Positions 1-8,739 of a DNA stretch of 64,000 nt are shown here, in pieces. The notes beneath the pieces are model-generated. The model was not told the DNA's origin, did not search any database, and saw only the letters and a list, made by a program, of their open reading frames with translations. Origin of the DNA: Phycisphaeraceae bacterium (lineage in GTDB: Bacteria; Planctomycetota; Phycisphaerae; Phycisphaerales; UBA1924); the NCBI GenBank assembly GCA_023898685.1, contig CP060234.1, forward strand, positions 1,178,001 through 1,242,000, written 5' to 3'. The position numbers were made by a program, and so were the translations under genes. The stretch's first letter is position 1, and each line of letters opens with the position of its first letter.

Positions 1-1200
1 TTCATCATGCACCTGGGCTTCGCCTCGATCGAGAGCGGCCTCACCCAGGCGAAGAACACGACGAACGTGCTCTTCAAGAACGTGTCCATCGTGGGCATCG
101 GGCTGCTGACCTACGCCTTCTGCGGGTTCAATCTCATGTACCCGGGCGAGGCCTACGCGGGCGGGTTCTTTGGCTTCTCCGGGTTCGGGATCGGGCTGCC
201 CGAGGGGTATGACCCCGTCGCCTACGCCGGCGGGGGCTACACCTACTGGACCGATTTCATCTTCCAGGGCATGTTTGCGGCGACCGCGGCGACGATCGTC
301 TCGGGCGCCGTCGCCGAGCGGGTGAAGCTGCTGCCCTTCCTGATCTTCAGCACGATCTACGTGGCGATCATCTACCCGATGGTCGGCATGTGGCAGTGGG
401 GCGGGGGCTTCCTCGCGGCGGCGGGCTTCCACGACTTCGCTGGCTCGACGATTGTCCACTCCGTCGGGGGCTGGGCGGCGCTCGCGGGCGTGATCGCCCT
501 GGGGCCCAGGCTGGGCAAGTACATCCCGATCGCCGGCGGGAAGGGGACGATCCTCCGGCCCATCATGGGGCACAGCATGCCGCTCGCGGTCATCGGCATG
601 CTGCTGCTCTGGTTCGGGTGGTTTGGGTTCAACGGGGGCTCGGTGCTCAGCGCCGACCCGGATTCGGTGAGCAAGGTCTTCGTCACGACCTCGCTCGCGG
701 CGGCCGCGGGCATCTTCGGCGCGATGATCCCGAGCTGGATCATCGCGAAGAAGCCCGACCTCACCATGATCCTCAACGGCGCCCTCGCGGGGCTGGTGGG
801 CATCACCGCGGGGGCCGACGTGGTCTCGCCCGGCGAGTCGATCATCATCGGGGTCATCGCGGGCGTGATCGTCGTCTTCAGCGTGATCGCGCTCGACCGC
901 TTCCGGCTGGACGACCCCGTGGGCGCCGTCTCGGTGCACCTGGTCTGCGGCGTGTGGGGCACGCTCGCGACGGGCCTCTGGGGCATCGACGCCGACGGCA
1001 ACGCGATCAGCTTCCTCGCCCAGCTCGAGGGCGTCGGCGCCACCGCGGTGCTGTGCTTCCCCGCGGCCCTCGCCATCTTCTACGGGCTCAGGGCGACCGC
1101 CGGCATCCGCGTGAGCAAAGAAGAGGAACGCGGCGGCCTGGATATCGGCGAGCACGGCATGGAGGCGTACAGCGGCTTCCAGTTCTTCATCACGCAGTAA
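1..1200 (+). CDS. amt: Ammonium transporter Amt (5' end cut by window)
   Basis: Polytopic inner-membrane channel for ammonia/ammonium uptake, Amt/MEP/Rh family. The frame is open from base 1 and the first visible residues (FIMHLGFASIESG) match the end of the first helix of Amt proteins, so roughly 20-40 residues are missing upstream; the ATG at position 7 is probably not the true start. The segment FAATAATIVSGAVAER is the family signature. Both pore histidines are present: one in DFAGSTIVHS (His codon 457-459) and one in GAVSVHLVCG (His codon 937-939). It is followed after 26 bp by a PII gene, the classic amt-glnK arrangement in which PII plugs the channel under nitrogen sufficiency. Family call is very secure; the true start is outside the window. 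Confidence 0.96.
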   Translation, partial: FIMHLGFASIESGLTQAKNTTNVLFKNVSIVGIGLLTYAFCGFNLMYPGEAYAGGFFGFSGFGIGLPEGYDPVAYAGGGYTYWTDFIFQGMFAATAATIVSGAVAERVKLLPFLIFSTIYVAIIYPMVGMWQWGGGFLAAAGFHDFAGSTIVHSVGGWAALAGVIALGPRLGKYIPIAGGKGTILRPIMGHSMPLAVIGMLLLWFGWFGFNGGSVLSADPDSVSKVFVTTSLAAAAGIFGAMIPSWIIAKKPDLTMILNGALAGLVGITAGADVVSPGESIIIGVIAGVIVVFSVIALDRFRLDDPVGAVSVHLVCGVWGTLATGLWGIDADGNAISFLAQLEGVGATAVLCFPAALAIFYGLRATAGIRVSKEEERGGLDIGEHGMEAYSGFQFFITQ

Positions 1201-1226
1201 GCACGGCCCGAGCAGGAGCACACGAC

Positions 1227-1577
1227 ATGAAACTCATCATCGCGTACATCCGCCCGGCCGTGTTCACCGAGGTGAAGCTGGCGCTGATCAAGGCGGACGT
1301 GACCAAGATGTCGATCACCAACGCCATGGGCTGCGGGGCCGAGAAAGGCTACCACGAGTCCTACCGCGGGGCCGACGTCGAGATCGACCTGTACAAGAAG
1401 GTGCGGATCGAGATCGCGGTCAACGACGACTACGTCGAGCCCACAATCAACGCCATCCTCGAGCACGCGCGCACCAACGGCGGCGGGCACACCGGCGACG
1501 GCAAGATCTTCGTCGTGCAGCTCGCCGACTGCGTGCGGATCAGAACCGGAGAACGCGGGGGCGAGGCGATCGGATGA
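1227..1577 (+). CDS. P-II family nitrogen regulator, no Tyr51, longer B-loop
   Basis: 116-residue trimeric PII signalling protein that senses ATP/ADP and 2-oxoglutarate and, from its place behind amt, probably gates that transporter. The core is typical: MKLIIAYIRP start, GDGKIFV nucleotide-binding segment, C-terminal VRIRTGERGGEAI. Two features are atypical. In the T-loop the RGAEY motif reads RGADV, so Tyr51, the uridylylation site of enterobacterial GlnB/GlnK, is Val; Tyr46 is kept. The B-loop, usually ARTGxIGDGK, reads ARTNGGGHTGDGK, three residues longer. Probably co-transcribed with amt. It converges with the gene at 1609, leaving 31 bp. GlnK-like by context, but the sequence does not settle glnB versus glnK, so no symbol is given. 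Confidence 0.93.
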   Translation: MKLIIAYIRPAVFTEVKLALIKADVTKMSITNAMGCGAEKGYHESYRGADVEIDLYKKVRIEIAVNDDYVEPTINAILEHARTNGGGHTGDGKIFVVQLADCVRIRTGERGGEAIG

Positions 1578-1608
1578 TCGCCCCGCGTCAATCCCGGCAT
1601 CAACAGCG

Positions 1609-3003
1609 TCAGTTGAGCACGATCACGCTGACGTAGCCCCACTCGTTGTTGTTCCAGTTGCCGTTGCCGTCGTCGTCGCCGACCATGCCGACGTCGTAGG
1701 TCCCGGCGACGAGGTTCGAGATGACCGCGCTGATGCCCATGGGCACCCGCGTATTCTGCTGGACCCTCAGGTTGAAGATGCCGCCACCCACGGTCGTCGG
1801 GGTCGCGCCGCTGCCCGAAACGCGGTAGCCGATGAAGATATCGAGGTTGTCGGCGCCCCCCGCGATGGTGCTGCCAAAGGCGGCATTGGCGCTGACATAG
1901 ATCTTCTGCCCGGCGGTGATCGTGACCGTCGCGGTGGGCGTGAGGAACTGCGTGTTGACGGTCGGCGCGGTCGTGTTCCCGTTCACGTAGGTCGCGAACG
2001 TCGAGTTCGACGCCGGCGTCACCCACGACGCGTTGCCCGCCGCGTCGCTGGTCATCACACGCCCGGCGGCGGCGCCGGTGGTCATCTGCAATCCCGTCGT
2101 CCGGGTCGTGCCGGCAACATCGAGCGCGGTCGCGGGGGAGGTGATCCCGATGCCGACCCGGTCGCTGAAGTACCCGCGCCCGGTGAAGTAGCCGGCCCAG
2201 CTGTTCGCGCCCGAGGCATAGCCGTTGATGGCGTAGCTCGATTCCCCGGTCGCCCAGCCGCGGACGCCGGAGCCGCCGATGCCGTCGGACCGCCCGAACG
2301 TGCCGGTGGCGCCGTCGCCAAAGGAGTATCCGAGCACACCGACGTAGGTATCGCTGAGACCCAGCACGCCGGCGCCGATCGAACTGATGGATTCCCCGCG
2401 AACGCCCGCGGCATCAGAGAAGTTGAACGTCGCGGGCCCCTCCTGGACGCCGAGCAGGCCCGAGGAACTGCCCGAGGTGTAGGTGTTCATGATCGAGAAG
2501 ACGCTGGCGCCCGGGTTGGATCGCGCGCCTGAATAGGGAAGTCTCAGGCCCATCGCGTAGGGCGCCGGGTTGAGCGCCTGCCGCGGGCTGAGCGTCGTAT
2601 AGCCGCCGCCCACGTCGCAGTTGCCCGCCGCGCCGCCCGGCCGGACGGCGATCTCAAGTCGGCGCTGGTCGCCGTTGAACACGAACCCGAAGTCGAGATC
2701 GGCGGTGAACAGGCCGCCCGTGACCGCGACGTTGTCACGGCAGATGGGCCCGGCGACCAGCACGCCGAGGTCGTCGTAGAGCGTGAACTTCAGGTCATAC
2801 GACCCGGTCGCGGGCGATCCGCCATCCTCCAGCCGCCCCTGGTAGGTGAACCCGGTCCCGAGCACCGTGGCCCGGGGCGCCTGGTCTATCGGCCCGCGCT
2901 GGGACGCCACCGGCTCGGCCTTCCCCGAGACGATCACCTGCCCATACCCGGCGCTCGCGAAGACTGCACAGAACAACCCGCAAGCCAATGCACAACGCTT
3001 CAT
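1609..3003 (-). CDS. Secreted fibre-like protein with TFTYQGRL-type head
   Basis: 464 residues with a Sec signal peptide (MKRCALACGLFCAVFASAGYG). Residues about 48-155 form a head module seen in many secreted planctomycete and other bacterial proteins: GTGFTYQGRLEDGG, then YDLKFTLYDD, GLFTADLDFG and LSPRQALNPAPYAM. Residues about 165-330 are Gly/Ser-rich and repetitive, leading to VGIGITSPATALDV and GRVMTSDAAGNASW, typical of trimeric tail-fibre or adhesin stalks. The last ~130 residues are a beta-rich domain (STFATYVNGN onward), possibly a C1q/TNF-like head; that is a guess. No dockerin or membrane anchor follows. The start ATG at 3003 has a purine-rich AAAGG upstream. Function unknown; probably an exported structural or adhesive protein. 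Confidence 0.85.
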   Translation of the reverse strand: MKRCALACGLFCAVFASAGYGQVIVSGKAEPVASQRGPIDQAPRATVLGTGFTYQGRLEDGGSPATGSYDLKFTLYDDLGVLVAGPICRDNVAVTGGLFTADLDFGFVFNGDQRRLEIAVRPGGAAGNCDVGGGYTTLSPRQALNPAPYAMGLRLPYSGARSNPGASVFSIMNTYTSGSSSGLLGVQEGPATFNFSDAAGVRGESISSIGAGVLGLSDTYVGVLGYSFGDGATGTFGRSDGIGGSGVRGWATGESSYAINGYASGANSWAGYFTGRGYFSDRVGIGITSPATALDVAGTTRTTGLQMTTGAAAGRVMTSDAAGNASWVTPASNSTFATYVNGNTTAPTVNTQFLTPTATVTITAGQKIYVSANAAFGSTIAGGADNLDIFIGYRVSGSGATPTTVGGGIFNLRVQQNTRVPMGISAVISNLVAGTYDVGMVGDDDGNGNWNNNEWGYVSVIVLN

Positions 3004-3251
3004 GGTCGACGCCTTTCGTGATGTCGCCCGGGGATCCCCTCTCCGGCTCGGTGCGCAGCATCATTATGGTGGCTCGGACGGCGCGATGGTAACAAAATGC
3101 ACAAATTGGGGTGATGCCCAGCACATATCGGTTTGGCGGCGGTGAGTATCGGAGCACCCGAACCGGCACGGCAGACCACCGACGCGCCCGGGAGCAAGGC
3201 CCGGGCCGACACGCCGGCCGTTCGGATCGCTTCCGGGTATCCTCGTGACGA

Positions 3252-3382
3252 TGCCGCCGACGCCCGATGACAGCACGCGTCGGCCCGTGAGCGCCCGGGG
3301 GCTCGCGGTGATGCATCGCGCCGCTTCGAAACTCGGCGCGGCGGGTGTGGTGCCGAATGCGGTCTCGTTACTCAGGGCCTGA
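3252..3382 (+). pseudogene. Possible remnant of a CDP-alcohol phosphatidyltransferase
   Basis: A 131-bp stretch that, read across one frame change near the GGGG run at 3298-3301, encodes DDSTRRPVSARG followed by LAVMHRAASKLGAAGVVPNA and VSLLRA-stop. This resembles the extreme N-terminus of CDP-alcohol phosphatidyltransferases (TRRPL..RG.....LA..LA..GVTPNAISL). A stop at 3380-3382 comes where the first membrane helix and the DGxxAR catalytic motif would begin, so nothing functional remains. No other coding similarity was seen in 3383-3732. The match rests on about 40 residues judged by eye, so it may be chance. Confidence 0.35.
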
Positions 3383-3416
3383 GACGAGTCGCGTGTGACA
3401 CCCCCGCGCACGGCAA

Positions 3417-3441
3417 AGCCCCGGCCAACTCGGCCGGGGCT
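3417..3441. terminator. GC-rich hairpin, possible terminator
   Basis: Perfect 10-bp stem AGCCCCGGCC / GGCCGGGGCT around a five-base loop. On the minus strand it is followed by only three T's, so it would be a weak intrinsic terminator for the zinc-ribbon gene ending at 3733. The remaining ~290 bp between it and that gene hold no ORF that looks real; a second imperfect hairpin lies near 3475-3510. Confidence 0.4.
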
Positions 3442-3732
3442 CCACCGGAAGCCACGTGCACCGTCGAACCGGTCGTCCGGCCGGTCCGCCCCCACGAGGT
3501 GGGCCGGACCATCGCCGGACGCCGGGATCGTGTCGAGATCCGCTCGGCCCCGGAGGCAACAGGCGGGTGACCCGGGGGGCCGGCGGGTCGCTGCCGATCG
3601 GATTGTCGTGTTCGCTCAGGTCCGCGAGATGCGGGATTGAATGGTCTGGACACATAAGTGAGCGCGAAGCGGGCGGGAGACTCACGCGGCTTGAAGAGAA
3701 GTTCTGCCGGGAAGCTCGACCACCCGGTCGGC

Positions 3733-4164
3733 TCACGGAACAAAGAAGTACCAGAGCGTCGCACCCGTGAACCAGAGGTATCCGGCGGTGATGAGCAGCG
3801 CGATCGCCCACGTCGCGTACGCGCGGGGCTTGGGCACCTTCCCCTGCCGCAGCACGAGCCCCAGCAGCGATGAAACAACACCCACCAATAACCCGGGGGA
3901 ATAGAACACCACAACCGCCACCATGAACGGGTCCGGAGGATGAGCCAGCCAGGAGTCTGGGAGCAACCCCGGCACGAACGCCGCCGCGACAAGCAAAACA
4001 AACGAGCCGATGAGGGCCGCGAGTTGGAGCCAGAAGGCGCGGTCGCGCCCGGGGCGCCGTCGCCGGCTGAAATCGATGCCGACGCCGCACTCGGGGCAGT
4101 GGCTGACCGGCGAACGCCGCAGGCTCGTCAGGTCATAGCCGCATTGATGGCAGCGGATCGCCAC
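3733..4164 (-). CDS. Small membrane protein with N-terminal zinc ribbon
   Basis: 143 residues. Residues 5-26 form a four-cysteine zinc ribbon (CHQCGYDLTSL ... CPECG), followed by a basic segment (FSRRRRPGRDR) and three hydrophobic stretches at about 45-65, 80-105 and 115-140. This CxxCGYDL...CPECG plus transmembrane architecture is common in planctomycetes and has no assigned function; related layouts occur here at 8157, 17917 and 46139. The basic stretch after the ribbon suggests the ribbon is cytoplasmic. It lies upstream of the decayed region 3252-3732 and is convergent with nothing intact. Real gene by composition and cysteine pattern. Confidence 0.8.
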   Translation of the reverse strand: MAIRCHQCGYDLTSLRRSPVSHCPECGVGIDFSRRRRPGRDRAFWLQLAALIGSFVLLVAAAFVPGLLPDSWLAHPPDPFMVAVVVFYSPGLLVGVVSSLLGLVLRQGKVPKPRAYATWAIALLITAGYLWFTGATLWYFFVP

Positions 4165-4194
4165 GCAAGCAGTCTACCGGCGTCGCTCTTTCTG

Positions 4195-4926
4195 TCAGAA
4201 CGGCTTCTTGGTCGGATTCACCAGCAGGTTGTCCCGCCCCGGCACGAGCAGGTCCGCGATCTCGATCGCCTCGACGAAGCTCTCCTTCGCCTGCTCGCGG
4301 TCCTCGCAGTTCGGCAGCACCTTGCCCTGCTCGACGTGCTCGGCCGTCGCCACCGCGTCGCCGCAGATCAGCGTCGTCTCGCGCCCGGAGAGCAGCAGCC
4401 CCGTGCAGCCCGGCGTCACGCCCGGCAGCGGGAAGACGTCGACCCCCTCCGCGATCGTGTCGGGCGAGGGCTTGCACCGCTGCAGAATCGCAACATCCCG
4501 TCGCAGCACCTCGAGCATCGTCGCCTGGTCCTCGTCGAGCTCCTCCCCCGCGGCCTCCGCGGCCCGCTGCGTCTCGGCAAGCCGCCCGAGCGACTGGGCC
4601 AGCGGCACGCCCGCCCACTCCCGCTCGCGGGGCGAGATGAGCCAGACCGCGTCCGGGAACGCGGTGATCGCCCGCCGGGTCTCGGGGTGGAATGTCGTCA
4701 GAAAGACGTGGGTGATCGACTCGGGCCCCAGGCCCGTCCGCTCGCGCAGGCGGGCGACGAGCGCCGGCTCCGGCAGGCCCGGGTCGACGAGGATCAAGGC
4801 CGACGAGCCGCCGGCCCCCTTCGTGCGCACGAGGGCCGTCGTCGCGTGCCCCGTGCGGGCCGGCGTGCGCTCGTTCCAGAGGTGGTTGGCCGCGAGGGCC
4901 CCGATGCTGATGACGGTGCAGTCCAT
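4195..4926 (-). CDS. Metallo-beta-lactamase-fold-like protein, degenerate site
   Basis: 243 residues from the ATG at 4926 (MDCTVISIGALAANHLW); a longer frame upstream is Arg-rich and does not look coding. The order of elements follows the MBL fold: early strand with TGHATTALV, then LILVDPGLP, ITHVFLTTFHPETRRAI, GVDVFPLPGVTPGCTGLLL and TLICGDAVATAEH. In canonical MBL hydrolases the strand after LILVDPG carries the HxHxDH metal motif; here it reads TTFHPETRR, with one His and none of the other ligands. The later Asp (CGDAV) and His (AEH) are kept. It may bind one metal or act by a modified mechanism. No operon partner is evident: 30 bp separate its stop from the start of the next minus-strand gene at 4164. 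Confidence 0.65.
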   Translation of the reverse strand: MDCTVISIGALAANHLWNERTPARTGHATTALVRTKGAGGSSALILVDPGLPEPALVARLRERTGLGPESITHVFLTTFHPETRRAITAFPDAVWLISPREREWAGVPLAQSLGRLAETQRAAEAAGEELDEDQATMLEVLRRDVAILQRCKPSPDTIAEGVDVFPLPGVTPGCTGLLLSGRETTLICGDAVATAEHVEQGKVLPNCEDREQAKESFVEAIEIADLLVPGRDNLLVNPTKKPF

Positions 4927-5351
4927 CCGGCGGATGGTAGAGACGGTCGCGCGTGCAGTGCGGATTGTGCGGGCGTGGACCCGGCGCGAACGGCCCGATC
5001 GACTGGCCCGCCCCCACTCCGTATTGAACATTGTGGGTGCCTCGCGAGCAGCCGCCCGCGGGAGGAGAGAGTGCGAAGGGAGCCGAACCGGATTGGACCC
5101 CGGCTGAGTTGAACGGCATCCCCTGCGAGAGCCCCGCGCCGGTCGCCTCATCGGTGCGGGGTTTTTCGCGCGCGCCGAGCGGCAAAGTCCGGGAATCTCG
5201 ATCTTTCACACCTTCTTTGCGCAACCCGGCGGCCCCCGGCGTTGCCGGGGGCACCCGAACGGGCGACAATCTCCGCGGCAGAATCCGAATCGTCTTTGGA
5301 GCGGAGGCCATGTGCGCGCCCGGCCCAGGCCGCGGCGGGGGAGTGGGTGCG

Positions 5352-8039
5352 ATGAACGACCGGAACGGCACCACGACGGCGGCTCGGTTGCTGGATGACA
5401 TCCGGGACGAGGTTCTCACGGAGTGGGCGGCGGGAGTCACCCGAATGGACGCCCATTGCCACTCGTGGGCCTCCGACGGGGCGGCGGCGGCGGCGCTGGG
5501 GTTCATCGGCTGCCCCGAATGCTACAGCCCGCCCGAGAAGGTGTACGACCAGGCGATGGCCCGGGGCATGGACCTCGTCACCATCACCGACCACGACACC
5601 ATCAAAGGGGCGATGGAACTCGTCGAGCGGCGGTTCGAGCGCTTCGTCGTGGGGCAGGAGGTGTCGGTGCGGTTCCCCGAGGACCGCTGCCTGCTGCACG
5701 TGCTGGTCTGGGGGCTCACGCCCGAACTCGATGAGCAGATCGACAAGCTCGACCTCCGGAGCGACGTCTACGACTTCGCGGCCTGGCTCCGCGAGCGCAA
5801 CCTCGCCCACGCCTTCGCCCACCCGCTCTATGTCCAGAACGGGCGGCTCACGCGGTGGCACGTCGAGCGGGCGGCGCTGCTGTTCAAGGGCTTCGAGTGC
5901 CTCAACGGCGCGCACGCGGCGACGATGTCCGACAGCGTCGTGCGGTTCATCAACGGGCTCACCCCCGCCCGCATCGCCGACCTCTCGGTCCAGCACAACC
6001 TCGACCCGATCTGGCCCCGGATGTGGGAGAAGGCTCGCACGGGCGGCTCGGATGACCACGGCCTGCTCAACATCGGGCGCACCTGGACGCAGGTGGGCGG
6101 GGGCAAGAAGATCGCCGACCCGCGCGAGTTCCTCCGCCGCGTGATGGCGGGCGAGAGCGTGCAGGGCGGCGCGGGGGGACACTCGGCGCTGCTGGCCCAC
6201 CAGTTCGCGACCGTGGGGGCCCACTACTACACCGACCGGCTGCACGACCGGCAGACGCCGACGGGCAAGTACATCAGCGCCAGGCTGCTCCGCTTCGCGG
6301 GGATCGCCGCCGATACCCCGAGCAAGAAGCGGGTCGGGGCGTACAAGATCGCCCGGAAGATGTGGCTGGGCAAGAAGGCGCCCAAGCCCCTGCCGGTGCT
6401 GCGATCGCTCAAACGGAGCATGAACGAGGTGCTGGTGCACTACCCGCGGATCGCAGAGCGGCTCAGGCCCGAGGCGTGGGACAGCGGGGCGCCGCTGAGC
6501 GAGCACGAGGACATGGCCGACTTCGTGCAGGACCTCTCCGCGGCGCTGAGCCGGGCGATGGGGCCCGGGGCGATCAAGGCGATCAGGAAGCGGGACCCGG
6601 CGGGCATCGCCGAGCATCTGGTCAGCTACGGCATCCTGCACCTGGCGCAGCTGCCCTACCTGTTCAGCCTGTTCCACCAGAACAAGGAACGCAACTTCCT
6701 CGAGCAGTTCGAGCACGAGATCAGCGCGCCCGGGTCGGGCGTCAGCGTCCTGGAGCGACCGATGCGCGTGAGCCTGTTCACCGACACCTTCTACGACGTC
6801 AACGGCGTCTGCCGCTTCATCCAGAACGTCGCCGAGCGGGCGCACGAATCGGGGCGCGACCTCGAGGTGATCACGTCGACGAACAAGCCGGGGCAGACGC
6901 TCCCCAATGTCTACAACTTCGCGCCCGTGTTCGCGATGAAGCTGCCCAAGTACGACAACCTCGACATGTGCCTGCCCCCGGTGATGAAGATCCTGCGGCA
7001 CCTCGACCAGCACCAGCCCGACGTGATCCACATCTCGACGCCGGGCCCGGTCGGGTGCGTGGGCTTCCTCGCGGCGAAGATGCTGCGGATCCCCGTGCTG
7101 GGCGTCTACCACACCGACTTCCCCGCCTACATCGACCGCCTGTTCGACGACTACGGCATGACGACGATGTGCGAGAAGTTCATGCGGTTTTTCTACAAGC
7201 CGTTCAGCGCGATCTTCACACGCAGCGACGACTACGTGGACAGCCTCGCGAACCTGGGCCTGCCCCGCGAACGTGTCGTGAGCCTGATGCCGGGCTTCGA
7301 CGCCTCGGTCTTCCACTCCAAGCACCGCGATCCCGAGATCTGGCGCCGGCTTGGGCTCAGCGAGGACAGCGTCAAGGTGCTCTACGTCGGACGTGTGAGC
7401 GTCGAGAAGAACATGCCCTTCCTCGTCGGCGTGTGGAAAGCCGTCCGCAAGCGGCTCAAGGAGATGGCCAAGGACGGCGAGGGGGTCAAGGCCGAGCTGG
7501 TCGTCGTGGGCGACGGCCCCTTCCGCGAGAAGATGGAGAGCGAGCTCGGCAAGAAGGGCGCCTCCTTCCTCGGCTTCCGCCACGGCGAGGAGCTCAGCGC
7601 GATCTACGCCTCGAGCCACATGTTCGTCTTCCCGAGCACGACCGACACGCTGGGGCAGGTGGTGATGGAAAGCCAGGGCTCGGGCCTGCCGGTGGTGGTG
7701 ACCGACAAGGGCGGCCCCAAGGAGGTCGTCGAGCACGGGCGGACGGGCTTCGTGCTGGGTTCGACCGACGCCGACGCGTGGGTCGAGCACGTCGTCACGC
7801 TCATCACCGATCATGCGAGGCGGGCCGACATGGGCATCGCGGCCCACGAGTCGATGCAGCGGTACGGGCTCGAGCACTCCTTCGAGCACTTCTGGGACGT
7901 GCACAAGGACGCCTGGCACGAGCACCTGGGCCGCCTGGGCGTGACCCGCGCGACCGCAGGCTCGGCGGGGGGCAAGAGCCCGGGTGAAGCCGACGAGTCG
8001 TCCGAGTCGGAGACGGCGCCGGTCGAGGCGGCGGGGTGA
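5352..8039 (+). CDS. PHP-domain / glycosyltransferase family 4 fusion protein
   Basis: 895 residues from the ATG at 5352; the frame is open further upstream but that part has Arg/Pro/Gly-rich composition and no good start. Residues about 30-300 form a PHP (polymerase and histidinol phosphatase) metal-dependent phosphoesterase module: DAHCHSWASDG at 33-43 and TITDHDTIKG shortly after, with later metal-site candidates HAFAHP and GGSDDHG. Residues 300-470 are a helical linker. From residue 471 (MRVSLFTDTFYDVNG) a complete GT-B glycosyltransferase of family 4 follows: VYHTDFPAYID, KVLYVGRVSVEKN, LVVVGDGPF, and the nucleotide-sugar motif ESQGSGLPVVVTDKGGPKE. The GT4 half resembles GDP-mannose-dependent alpha-mannosyltransferases acting on lipid acceptors. 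Cytoplasmic or membrane-peripheral. The acceptor and the PHP substrate are unknown. Confidence 0.88.
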   Translation: MNDRNGTTTAARLLDDIRDEVLTEWAAGVTRMDAHCHSWASDGAAAAALGFIGCPECYSPPEKVYDQAMARGMDLVTITDHDTIKGAMELVERRFERFVVGQEVSVRFPEDRCLLHVLVWGLTPELDEQIDKLDLRSDVYDFAAWLRERNLAHAFAHPLYVQNGRLTRWHVERAALLFKGFECLNGAHAATMSDSVVRFINGLTPARIADLSVQHNLDPIWPRMWEKARTGGSDDHGLLNIGRTWTQVGGGKKIADPREFLRRVMAGESVQGGAGGHSALLAHQFATVGAHYYTDRLHDRQTPTGKYISARLLRFAGIAADTPSKKRVGAYKIARKMWLGKKAPKPLPVLRSLKRSMNEVLVHYPRIAERLRPEAWDSGAPLSEHEDMADFVQDLSAALSRAMGPGAIKAIRKRDPAGIAEHLVSYGILHLAQLPYLFSLFHQNKERNFLEQFEHEISAPGSGVSVLERPMRVSLFTDTFYDVNGVCRFIQNVAERAHESGRDLEVITSTNKPGQTLPNVYNFAPVFAMKLPKYDNLDMCLPPVMKILRHLDQHQPDVIHISTPGPVGCVGFLAAKMLRIPVLGVYHTDFPAYIDRLFDDYGMTTMCEKFMRFFYKPFSAIFTRSDDYVDSLANLGLPRERVVSLMPGFDASVFHSKHRDPEIWRRLGLSEDSVKVLYVGRVSVEKNMPFLVGVWKAVRKRLKEMAKDGEGVKAELVVVGDGPFREKMESELGKKGASFLGFRHGEELSAIYASSHMFVFPSTTDTLGQVVMESQGSGLPVVVTDKGGPKEVVEHGRTGFVLGSTDADAWVEHVVTLITDHARRADMGIAAHESMQRYGLEHSFEHFWDVHKDAWHEHLGRLGVTRATAGSAGGKSPGEADESSESETAPVEAAG

Positions 8040-8156
8040 GCGGGCCGAATTCGGCAGGTGGCTTTCGACCCGCAACTCGCGCCACTGTTTGTGCGAATGG
8101 CCTTCTGAGTGGATAAGCAATCGGTGACAAGGCCGAGCCGTGTCGCTTAGAGCAAG

Positions 8157-8732
8157 GTGGGGCGTCAAGACTCGCTCACAGACGAAGTACTACGACTGCT
8201 GCTCAGAGTTCGCGATGACCGCGGGCGGGTGCATCGGGTGGTCACCAACGAGGTCAAGACGCTTTCGAGTGCCCCGTACATCGCGAGATTGGTGCATTTG
8301 CGGAGGCAGGCGGTCAGGTCAGCCAAGCGTCGGCGACATTTCCGAGCCGCCAGGCTCGTGGTGGCCTCCAAAGGCTGCGCCGGTGGTCTGATTCTCGGTG
8401 TCGAGTCTGCGTACTTCTTCTACATTGGGCGTGACTTGGGTGGAGATCCATTGATCTTCGCGGTTGCGTTCCTGCTTGGTGCCGGGGCTATCGCAATTTG
8501 TGGGCTTGGTTTCCGAAGCCTCTTCCCGGCGCCACGGAGCCTGCTCCGCACGATGCGTCGATACCGGATCGAGCGTCAGTTACTGGCCCATCAGTTTGTT
8601 TCCTGCGGCGCGTGCGGCTTTCCGCTATTCGACGTCCCCCCGGCCGACGACGGATGCGTCGTGTGCCCCGAGTGCGGCGCGGCGTGGCAGATCGGGGCGA
8701 TACCGGCGACGCCGTCCAGTCCAGCGGAGTGA
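8157..8732 (+). CDS. Membrane protein with C-terminal zinc ribbon
   Basis: 191 residues if the GTG at 8157 is the start; a later start is possible since the first ~30 residues are unremarkable. Two hydrophobic segments lie at about 73-95 and 100-122, followed by a basic stretch (RSLLRTMRRYRIERQ) and a four-cysteine ribbon (CGACGFPLFDV ... CVVCPECGAAW) at about 150-182. It is the mirror image of the protein at 3733, with the ribbon after rather than before the membrane part. No function is known. The stop lies eight bases before a REP-like repeat and 84 bp before the left end of an IS630-type element, so this gene may be at the edge of an insertion-prone patch. Confidence 0.72.
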   Translation: MGRQDSLTDEVLRLLLRVRDDRGRVHRVVTNEVKTLSSAPYIARLVHLRRQAVRSAKRRRHFRAARLVVASKGCAGGLILGVESAYFFYIGRDLGGDPLIFAVAFLLGAGAIAICGLGFRSLFPAPRSLLRTMRRYRIERQLLAHQFVSCGACGFPLFDVPPADDGCVVCPECGAAWQIGAIPATPSSPAE

Positions 8733-8739
8733 GGCGAGA

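Noticed and set aside
4927..5151. 75-residue N-terminal extension of the MBL-like protein
   Set aside because: Basic low-complexity composition, overlaps the upstream region of the PHP-GT4 gene, and the fold starts at MDCTVISIG.
5148..8168. A 1006-codon open frame antisense to the PHP-GT4 gene
   Set aside because: It mirrors third-position GC bias, is rich in Arg, His, Val, Ala and Asp, has no family signature and lies over a gene with complete motifs.
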